A DNA stretch of 64,000 bases, taken from the NCBI GenBank assembly GCA_003116995.1, contig BDSL01000054.1, positions 186,001 through 250,000 on the forward strand, read 5' to 3'. The DNA comes from Yamagishiella unicocca (Eukaryota > Chlorophyta > Chlorophyceae > Chlamydomonadales > Volvocaceae). The translations under genes were made by a program, and so were the position numbers. This document shows positions 55,701-64,000 of this stretch, piece by piece. Within the stretch, counting starts at the first letter, position 1. Each line of letters begins with the position of its first letter. The notes beneath the pieces were generated by a model. It had not been told where the DNA came from, made no database searches, and worked only from the letters and a program-made list of their open reading frames with translations.

Positions 55701-58700
55701 TCAAGGAGCACAAGAGCGCACTGGGCTGCGCCTTCTACACCTTCGCCAACCTCAACGCAGCCGAACCCGGCCTGGCCTCGCGCAACTCGACGGCCACGAC
55801 CGGCGCCCCGAACCCGGGCGCACCCCTTCCTGATGCATCACCCGATGACGACGGTGGTGGCGCTGGCGGCAGCGACACGCTGGCGATTGCGCTTGGGGTC
55901 TCACTAGGCGGTGAGTTGAAGTTACGGCTGTATATTGCGGCGTACGGCCATACCGCCGACGTGCCGTAATGTGGAAGTAAGGCGCCCCGCCCCACACACC
56001 GCCGCCTGCAGCAATAGCCGCTGAACGGGGCGCGTGGTGCGAGGCAGCGCAGTGTGTTGTTGTGTCCGCCCCGTTGATTCCAGGCTGTCCTGGCCGGAGA
56101 GGATGGACTGAGCGCGCGGCCATACGTGGCCCTTCGTTCGTTCTTATTTCTAGTAGACTGCCAACCTAGTCGATTGCCATTCGTAATGGCTTCATGCGCC
56201 ACCCCATCCGCACAGTAAGCGGACAGGAAGTACACTGCGTGCCACCAGTACCGTACGTCCGCCTCCGACCAGTGACGACGGTGGCGGTAGCTGGAGGAGT
56301 GCGTCGCTGCCTGTGCTCCGTCGCTCAGGACAGGAAAGATACTATCGAGTGTACCCAGCTGGCCGGGTGTGTGTGCGTGTGTGTACTTATGTACGTACAT
56401 GGGCATGTGCGTGGTAACCCGTCTCAACCCGTCTCTACAAGTTGCGTATTATTCGTATCCCCATCCTTGTTATTTCAACAATATTAGTATACCTTGGAGC
56501 CGTACGTACGCACAGGTACACATGCACGTGCCGTACCACTTGCGGTACCCGTCCCCTTTGTTCCCTTCGCGCGCTGTCCCGCCGGCGCCGGCTCCCTCTC
56601 GTTCGTTCAGTTCCATCTGCCGATTCCCTTCGGTTCGTCTCCCATGGACCGTCCGCTTGCCCCATCCATGCACCCGCAGGCGCTGCTTTGCTGTGTGTGG
56701 CTGTTGGCGTGTCAGCCGTCCTGACGTGGAGAAAGCGGCGGCGCAGGGAGGACGCGCAGGCCTCGTCTGTTCCGGTCGTCAAGGTTTCTCCCTACCCAGA
56801 TGGGGGGCGCGGCAGCCCCACTAGCAAGTGGCTGAGGTCAGTCGTCCAGGTATCCGGCCCGCTGGTCCCTAAAGTGTTTAACTACCATAACGCGAGCGCT
56901 TCGAATCGTCGAAGCACCCACGCACCGGTCGATCGGTACCTCCTTTCGTTCTCCTTTCTCAGCAGTCCGGGCGCTCGGGAGCGGCTCCAAAGGACATTGG
57001 ATCGGGAGGTGGTGCGCAGGAAAAGGTGTACGGTGTGTAGACCTTTTACCCCCCTGCTGTTGCGCACAAGATCTACTGCAACGGCCATGTGCGTGCCAAA
57101 ATCATATGCACCCCCCTGGTAGTAACCTTCCGGCGATTGTAGATCCCTAGGCACCCATTAACCCACCGCTGTACGCGTCCACGGGCTTGCCGCGCATTGG
57201 ATGTCCAGCTGGGCCTTGTGCTAGACGAAATGTGACGAGGCCACCTTGCCCGTTTCCCAAGCATCCTTTTTTAAATGCCTTTTTTGCCTTCCCTGCCTTG
57301 TCCATGCGGTACGCGGCGAATCGTCGTAATGAACGTATGAGTGCGCTGCAGATGACTTATCCCCAACCCAGCTACTTGCGGCATGCGGCGCAGCTTCGCA
57401 TCTTCCGCCGTCACCCCCTGCCTTGCGCGCGTGCCAATGATCCCCGTTCTTGTGTTTACGTACGGCATCACGTGTGTACGACGCAGGGCGTGCGGCTGTT
57501 TTATGGTGGGCGGCCCAGACCGGGTCCCGGCTGCTGCCACCGGATCTGCCGACATGTCCGCAGCAGAGCACAGCGGTAACTATGGAGGCGATGAAGGCGA
57601 AGGGGTTGGTGACATTGCGGAGGTCGACGCCCAGCAGCTCGCCGGTGCCGGCTGCTCGGATGTCGTCGACGTCGAGGGCGGCGCGGCACATAATGCAATT
57701 GGCGCCAACAATGGCGACTGCCGCACGACTAACAACACCCAATACCCGCTGGAGGTAGGCCGGACCGCCGACCGCAGAAGCCCAGGTACGCAGGCACAAC
57801 GTACGGCTCTCGCGCGCAGACGGTTGCTGTGTAGCCTGTGTTTGCTGGTTCATGCGTGCGAACGCGGCTCATGCGCCACCTACCCGTGTATTTCGCATGA
57901 AATAGGCGCCCGTGTAACGGTGATCGGTTCGTCACCACTCGCTCGTTTACTTTGCACGCAAACCGCCGGCACTTCGGTGCCGCTCCTGAACCACCGCATC
58001 CATACAGCCTCTCTGATGCGTCGCTTGCCCTCACCCGTGCATTGCAGACTTGCTGAGCCCGGTGGTGGACCCGCTGGTGGTGGTGACGCCGCTGACACCG
58101 TACCGGGATGACGTCAACCTTCACCTGCAAGAACCCGAGGCCGCCGCCGCAGCCGCAGCCGCAGCCGCAGCCGCCGCAGCCGCATCCGGCAGCAGCCAGT
58201 ACGACAACGAGGTCAAGCTGCTACCGGTCACCCTCGGCAAGGGATCCTTTGGGCGAGTGGTTGAGGGCACCTACCAGGGCGGCCGAGTGGCTGTGAAGCT
58301 GATGGCGGACACCCTGGGGGCGGCGGTCAGCAGCGAGGGCCTGAGGAACAGCTTTGCGCAGGAGGTGGAGGTGCTGGCGCGCTGCGGCCACCCGCACGTG
58401 GTGCGGCTGCTGGCGGCGTGCATGCAGCCGCCGCGGCTGTGCCTGGTAATGGAGCTGATGGACACCTCCCTGGAGGCGATGATACGGAGGGCACCCGACT
58501 GCTTGCTGCCCATGCACGCGGTGCGCGAGCGAGGGGTAGTGCTCAGTCCAGGGAGGGGAGGGGATGGAGGCGAGCGAGGGAGGGAGCTCGGGGAGGGGTG
58601 GGGTGGCGGGGGTGAGCGAGGTCTGCGCAGCGCATGGGGTGACAAAGAGCCTACCTACTGTAGTACCACGCCTTCACTAAAAAGCTCGTAAGCGAGAACC

Positions 58701-61700
58701 CATTCGGTGCTCCCCAGCGTGGTTCAACACTTATGTAAACCAGCGCGTCTGAAACCGTTATGCTTGATAGCGGCTTGAAGTGGTTTGGGGGTTTTGTTGT
58801 TGCTTGCACCGTGGTTCCTTGCGACGTGCGTGCGTCGCCTTGAGCTCTTGGTGTTACGTACCGGCCCAAGTGTACGTGCCTCCGCCTGCTGCCGCGCTGC
58901 CCCCCTGCCACCCTGCCCCCCTGCTGCCGCCCTGGCACCCTCTCTGCTCCCTCTCCGCAGGTCCTGGATATCGCCCTGGACGTTGCCCGGGGACTGGAGT
59001 ACCTGCACCCCACCATCCTGCACCGAGACCTCAAGGTGAGGTCAGGGAAGCGGAGGGGGGTAGGCGGGTGGAGGGAAGCCAGCCGGTGCACGGCTGTTCC
59101 GACTGTGCAGCCGCTCCTCTCTCCCCCTCAACTCTCACCTGCAACCTGCCCCTGTCCGTGCTCACACCGCCCGCTGCCTGCAGCCCGCCAACGTGCTGGT
59201 CAACGACCCGCTGGGTCCGCGTCAGGTGGCCAAGCTGTCGGTAGGTGGGGAGCTGACGAGGGGAGGATGCGATGGCTGGTGGGATGGGGCAAGTACCTGG
59301 TAGCTGGAAACTATTCGTTTCTGCGTCCTAATGAACGTAAGCTTCTTCCTCAATACCCATACCTTGTGAGGATTTGCTGCGGAGGCCCAGGAATGCGGGC
59401 TGCTTTCCGAGGAACAAGGGCTGCTTTCCGAGGAACAAGGGTTGCTTTCCGAGGACGAAGGGTTGCTTTCCGAGGAACAAGGGTTGCTTTCCGGAGGAAG
59501 AAGGGTTGCTTTCCGAGGAACAAGGGTTGCTTTCCGGAGGAAGAAGGGTTGCTTTCCGAGGATTAAGGGTTGCTTGCCAAGGAAGAAGGGCTGCTTTCCG
59601 AGGAACAAGGGTTGCTTGCCAAGGAAGAGGCGCGGCGCCGCGTTACATTGTTGCACTCAATTGTACCTCGATGGGACTTCGCGCTGACCATCCTTGATCA
59701 ACGGATGCGAGTCCGATCGGGTAAATGCCTGCACGAATGCCTAAACACGCCCGGACTCATTCGTCGACCTCACTCACATAAAGTAAGCGGTCGCGCTTAG
59801 TTGCCGCCGCCTTCATGTGTTTCGAGTCGTCATCTTAATCTCTGTTTTTTGGTTACGTGTTATTTGGTTGTTTACGGCTTTCCTCGCTGCCCCGGCCCCC
59901 GCCCGCTCAGGACTTTGGGCTGGCGCGACTGCGTAGCAGTACGCTGGTGACCATGACCCCCGAGGCGGGCACGGTGGGGACTGCGGGGGTGCAGGGCAGG
60001 GGCCGGGAGGGGCTCGGTGTACGTGAGGTCTCCATCTATCACGTGATGTCCACACTCCACCTATCTGCTACTCCTTATGGGGAGGGTTAGGCGGCGGCGG
60101 TACATGTATGGATGGTGGGTGGTGGATGTATGGATGGTGGGTGGTGGATGTATGGATGGTGGGTGGTGGATGTATGGATGGTGGGTGGTGGATGTATGGA
60201 TGGTGGGTGGTGCGTGGATGGTGGGTGGTGCGTGGATGGTGGGTGCACTAGCGACTGATCAACGCTGTGGGCATGAATGCGGCGGGCGCGACAACACTCG
60301 CGGATGGGTCGACAGACAGCCGCCGCAGCGTGTACTCCAGAGGTGGCTCGGTGCATACATCTTGCCGCTATCATTCACTAGCTATCTACACATGTAGGTG
60401 CGCTACCTGGCTTGCAAGGCAGGCTAGTATAAGATTGGCCGCAACTAACCCCGCTGGCTGGACCCTGCCTACCACCGCATGTGCGGACTCCCCTACCCAC
60501 CAACGTTGCTGGCTGGCACTTCGCAGCCGCAGTACATGGCACCAGGTGAGCGTCGTCTGCTGCGAGAGGATCAGGGGACAAGAGGGAAGGTCCTGTCCGT
60601 CCGTCCGAAGATACCGCAGCAGACGCACTCTGTTTCCTTTCCTAATCAGGCATATCGTATTATCTCTGATGTTATGCAAATTAGGTTGATGTTGCTATTC
60701 GGGGATAGCACGTAACCATGATATGAAGTACGCAGGTATACCTTACTTATGGTTTGCAAGTGCCCCTCCCGCCCCATCCCCCACCTCGCTCCTCGCCAAT
60801 CCTCTCTGCAGAATGCTTCGATGCCACAAAAGCCTCGCTTTCCCACCACATGGACATGTACTCGCTCGGTGAGTGGTCTGTCGGCGGGGGCCTCACTTTC
60901 GGGAAGCCCGTACTAATATTCGCCCGCGGCGAAGGTATGTTGACGTTCTTACATACGTACCCATACATCTGAGTGTACTGTGCGGTCGCATTCGCACGCA
61001 TTCGTTCGTTCATTGGATATCGGCAGCCGGGCACCAAGCGCACGCGCAAAGTAACGTGCGGTACTCGTTAGTGTTAAGGTTGTAGATAGGTTTCCGTTAT
61101 TAGGCAGGGTTCAAGGGTTCCGCTCTGGGCGTAGGAATACAACCTAGTGCATACAAGGACATCTGGCATAGTCGTTGGCTTTGAACACGGATGCGTCTAG
61201 GCATGCTATGCTGGCGCTAGACATTCCGTGAATATTCGCTCAAGGTATGTCCACTACTACCTGCTTCTGCGTTTCGAACGATAGCGTGTTTTTTTATATG
61301 TAAGACGTGGTGACGTTCCCTTCCATTGTGACTGCCGCCGAGCCTGCTGCAACGTGCCAATCCGGGATTACTGCCCCGATGGTTACACCATTCCTAATCC
61401 TCACCCGCTTGCGCCGTCCCGCTCCTCTACCTGCGTCGCTGCTTCCAGGCACGATGCTTTGGGTGATGCTCGCCGGATGCGAGCCCTGGCGGGTGCGTGG
61501 GGTGCCTGCTGGGGTGCCAGACACAGCCCGCAGCTGACGCAAGCTTTGCGCGCCCTATAGCAAGCCAGTCTCCCGCGGCGGGCTCATTATTTTTAGCGTA
61601 CGCGCTCTTACGTTTTATACGCGTATCCCCCCATGTTCGTTGCTTGCCATACGCACGCACCCCCGCTGCCACGCACGCGTTCCGCCTGGCCTACCTTCGC

Positions 61701-62334
61701 CCCCTCTGCCGCATTTACTAGCTGTACCGAACGGAAGACTTCAATACTTAAGGATCTCACATTTGGTCTGGGACGCGACGACGGGTTTCGTTGGTCGGCC
61801 TTGGTTCGAATCCCCTGTTCCGCCCCTGCCAAACCCTTTAACCAGTGTTCCGCCCCTATCTGCCGCTGAGACGTCCTCACCCCCTCATCCCACCCTGCCG
61901 GCCTACGTACCTTGACCGGCGGCCCTGAACCTCCCTGGACCGCCCTGCTGCCTGATGATGGCCCGCCCTAACTGACCCCCCACAACCCCACACCCACTTG
62001 TCAACCCATCCACCAACCAATCACCAACCACCCAACCCAACAACCCACCAAACAACCAATCACCAACCACCAGGGGGTCGACATGCTGCGAGTCGCATAC
62101 CTGGTGACCTACGCCCATGTACGGCCGCCTCTGTGTTCGATTCCGTACGGCCGCCGCCACCCCAAGCTGCTCCGCCTCATCAAAGCGTGCTGGGAGGCGG
62201 ACCCTTGGAGGCGGCCCGCGGCGGCGGAGGCGGTCAAGAGGCTGATGCTCGCACGGGAGTCGATGGAGCAACAGGATCAGGTATTGTGCTGTACGGCCGA
62301 AAGTGGTTGCGACGTCCCACTGGAGTCATCTTGA
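52747..62334 (+). CDS. receptor-like protein kinase 2 (paralogue of kinase 1)
   Basis: Exons by eye: 52747-53088, 53369-53453, 53908-53982, 54541-54572, 55259-55477, 55661-55910, 56680-56849, one unresolved juxtamembrane exon (perhaps near 57564-57754), 58048-58520, 58961-59035, 59184-59240, 59911-59973, 60527-60545, 60812-60868, 61449-61492, 62074-62334. Nine exons have exactly the lengths of the kinase 1 counterparts (85, 75, 32, 75, 57, 63, 19, 57, 44 nt). Features: signal-like MLVIQAVALASQIMA, ectodomain Cys pattern (ACYP, CGILMTDEC, GCAFYTF), a membrane span ending at WRKRRRR, an Ala-rich linker, and a kinase with GKGSFGRV, VAVKLM, HRDLKPANVLV, DFGLAR, AGTPQYMAPE, CWEADPWRRP. Catalytic residues are intact. 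I end it at TGA 62334; a GTATTG donor at 62281 could lead to a further exon as in kinase 1. The ATG lies only about 100 bp from transposon repeats. The gene is orthodox in its kinase core; the juxtamembrane join needs cDNA. Confidence 0.85.
54541..54572 (+). other. 32-nt exon of receptor kinase 2
   Basis: CCCACAG acceptor, GTGGGT donor. It links the exon ending 53982 (phase 1) to the exon starting 55259 (phase 0) and encodes ACYPVANQIQ after the split Arg. Equivalent to 30132-30163. Confidence 0.85.
54955..55182 (-). repeat. dispersed intronic repeat, long copy
   Basis: Reverse-orientation copy: CTAGCGCCCAAAACCGGTTC, GTCGCGCGGGGTCC, GCCAAAGGTCATATTACGAC, CTCCAGCATGCATTTCAAAA, GGGCATCCACGGGTCTTCCT. 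Lies in the intron just upstream of the acceptor at 55258 of receptor kinase 2. Confidence 0.9.
58130..58190 (+). repeat. (GCCGCA)n coding microsatellite
   Basis: Encodes an uninterrupted Ala tract of about 16 residues in the juxtamembrane linker of receptor kinase 2. Kinase 1 has a Ser/Thr/Ala-rich linker there instead. Confidence 0.9.
59395..59635 (+). repeat. 18-21 bp minisatellite (TTTCCGAGGAACAAGGGTTGC)n
   Basis: About eleven units in the intron 59241-59910 of receptor kinase 2, in two alternating length variants (GAGGAACAAGG and GGAGGAAGAAGG). Confidence 0.9.
60104..60245 (+). repeat. 20-bp minisatellite (GGATGGTGGGTGGTGGATGT)n
   Basis: Six to seven units in the intron between the DFG exon (ends 59973) and the microexon (60527) of receptor kinase 2. 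Confidence 0.9.
60527..60545 (+). other. 19-nt microexon of receptor kinase 2 (activation loop)
   Basis: Acceptor TTCGCAG, donor GTGAGC. Encodes PQYMAP plus the first base of Glu, joining EAGT (ends 59973) to ECFDA (starts 60812). Same length, phase and role as 36570-36588 in kinase 1. Confidence 0.9.
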
Positions 62335-63538
62335 CGTCGTACATAAACCGGTCCGCATCGCGCCTCTCCCCCAGCCCTCAAGCAGTTCGCGGGAGATGAG
62401 CTGCCTCGGCCACTGCTTACTTGTTGGCGGGCTATCCAGTTTAGGCAAGCAAGCAAGCGTGATGACGTATACAAATTAGGTTTGCGCACGTGGCCTATGA
62501 TGGACGACCCATTCGCGTTGCTGGTTCCGGAGCACCAGACACCAGGCGCGCTGGTCCTGGATTGATTTAGTTATCGGAGCCCACGGCAGCAGGGTCTCAG
62601 GCGGGCTGGTTCCGGAGCCGACGGCGGCAGGGCGTCAGTCGGGGGGCTGGCTCCGGAGCCCAGCCAGACAGCCGCTGGTTGGCGCCCCGTCGCTCGCTCG
62701 CAGCAATGATGCCTCGTGTGATGCGCCACACGCTGTCCCGCCGCCTCGGTCCCATCCTGCACGCACCCCTACCTGCCGGCAGCAGCGTCAGCACGCAGCC
62801 GCTCCACCTCGAGTTAATTCATATGCCACGCACCCGCCCGATGTGCCTTTCTCGCTCCTCCACGCTCCTTCGTTCCCCGCCGCCTGTCTCGCCCATTTAC
62901 CTATTCCCTGGCTCCCTCTACCCGTCCTGCACGAAGGCCGGCGGCAGCCCCACGTAAGGGCGCCTGCGACAGCGGCGCTTACTTATCTTCTGAGGGATGT
63001 CGGCAACAAGTGGTATGTCGTTCAAAATGGCTATCGCCAATGCGCACGGACCAGCGTGCGTTGAAGGTGGAGGGCAGAAGGCGCGGCGAGCAGCATAGCC
63101 AGCGGTGGCGGTGGCGGCAACTTGCGAGGAGTGGACCGGCAGCGGTGGCAACTTGCGAGGAGTGGACCGGCAGCGGCGGCAATGCAAAGAGCCAAACTGC
63201 TGGGCGAGCGCAGCTGCTGAGCTGCTGACAGACAGCTTGAGGCTGGCAGCGATGGCGGAAGCCGGCAGCAGTATGGGAGGGCTGGAACACAGCTAGCAGC
63301 AGGGCCGCCTTGCCACGCTGGCGGAGCGGACACTGCTTTGGGAGGAGCGACAGCGAGCTCGGCGACACGTTGTTGGCGCTGACGCTCGCGCCAGCCACCA
63401 ATCCGCAGGAGTCAACGAATTAGCCAATGACTTATTTGGGATGGGTCATCCGTCGGCTTGAATCACATGTCAAGTACCGGCCGCGGTTTTGTTAAGGCGG
63501 CCCTCGATTCGTGGGGAGTCCGCACGCCAGCATTTTGT
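62335..63538. other. intergenic region downstream of receptor kinase 2
   Basis: No gene recognised. Contains degenerate GGCTGGTTCCGGAGC units at 62520-62660 and two 31-bp units (GCAACTTGCGAGGAGTGGAC) at 63115-63180. It must hold the 3' UTR of receptor kinase 2 and the breakpoint of the duplication at 63538. Confidence 0.5.
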
Positions 63539-64000
63539 CGGGCACCTCGCACAGCTCTCATCCAGGCTGCGGCCCAGAGCCGGCGGAGGAGGGCGCGAAA
63601 GCGGCGGCTGCCTTCGATGGCAGCAGCCCCCTTCGGCCCCGCACCCCCACTCCGGCCACTGCCCCCAGCCCGCGCAAGCCCGGCCACGGCCAGGTGTCCG
63701 TGACTCGGTCGGCGGGGCGCGGGGAGCTGATGCCGGTGGCGCTGTCGCGGGGCTCCCGGTTCAGCGCACCAGGTGCGGCCGGCCTTGTGTTGCACGTGTT
63801 GCGTCCCCAGCCCTACCCGGGGCTCGAAGCCCTCGGAGCACCGGGGGCGGCTCGAAGGGGTGGGGCAGGAGGGGGTAGGGGCAGGAGGGGTAGGGGCAGG
63901 AGGGGGTAGGGGCAGGAGGGGGTAGGGGCAGGAGGGGGTAGGGGCAGGAGGGGGTAGGGGCAGGAGCGGGTAGGGGCAGGAGCGGGTGGGGGCAGGAGGG
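63539..64000 (+). pseudogene. partial copy of receptor kinase 1 juxtamembrane exon and intron
   Basis: From GGGCACCTCGCACAGCTCTC on, the sequence follows 32928-33450 with about seven substitutions in the first 330 bp. It covers most of exon 32912-33159 (Ser/Pro linker ending RGSRFSAP, with its GTGCGG donor) and the start of the 14-bp minisatellite. The part before 63539 is unrelated to kinase 1 and lacks the CGCAG acceptor found at 32911. It may belong to a third kinase gene running off the right edge or be an isolated fragment. Confidence 0.75.

Noticed and set aside
29850..60245. CRISPR-like arrays among the minisatellites
   Set aside because: Units are contiguous without unique spacers, and the DNA is clearly eukaryotic nuclear.
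1..64000. tRNA and rRNA genes
   Set aside because: Scanning for GGTTCGAATCC-type T-loops gave only one candidate (GGTTCGAATCCCC near 61803) without a foldable acceptor stem or anticodon arm around it. No rRNA core sequence was seen.

Overview
The window looks like nuclear DNA of a volvocine or chlamydomonadalean green alga. Evidence: very high GC, genes split into many short exons with GT..AG introns, homopolymeric Ala, Gln, Ser and Gly tracts inside coding exons, C-rich or G-rich minisatellites filling the introns, an L1-like LINE, and tandem receptor-like kinases. There is no bacterial operon structure. The order is inferred from style; the species cannot be named. I rebuilt gene models by eye from splice sites, reading-frame phase and protein-family knowledge. 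|| Layout: (1) 669-11808, minus strand: a long gene of at least 14 exons for an unrecognised protein with one membrane span, a long coiled coil and an Ala-rich C-terminal half; its last exons lie below 669 or outside the window. (2) 11809-12409: a short divergent intergenic region. (3) 12410-22079, plus: a complete 15-exon ABC half-transporter of the ATM1/ABCB7 type, 954 aa. (4) 22080-25257: intergenic with small tandem repeats. (5) 25258-25854, minus: a single-exon COA1-like membrane protein. (6) 27003-39312, plus: a complete 17-exon receptor-like kinase, 1012 aa. (7) 39313-52746: a transposon island with a 5'-truncated L1-like LINE on the minus strand, LINE 3' ends, split and inverted repeats, and a 57-bp satellite. 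(8) 52747-62334, plus: a second receptor-like kinase, paralogous to the first almost exon for exon. (9) 63539-64000: a near-identical copy of one juxtamembrane exon of the first kinase plus its minisatellite, so a third duplicate unit starts at or near the right edge. || Two proteins point to mitochondria (the ATM1-like exporter and the COA1-like assembly factor). The two kinases form a tandem family of surface receptors: signal peptide, Cys-containing ectodomain, one membrane span, TKL-type kinase. I see no evidence that the mitochondrial and receptor genes work together. || Most notable structures: a dispersed repeat sitting mainly inside introns of all four large genes, sometimes directly after a splice donor; a 48-bp minisatellite that multiplies a splice donor; a 19-nt microexon conserved in both kinases; a 23-copy perfect 10-bp intronic array; and a 6.4-kb composite insertion that splits an older repeat between matching TCTTT flanks.
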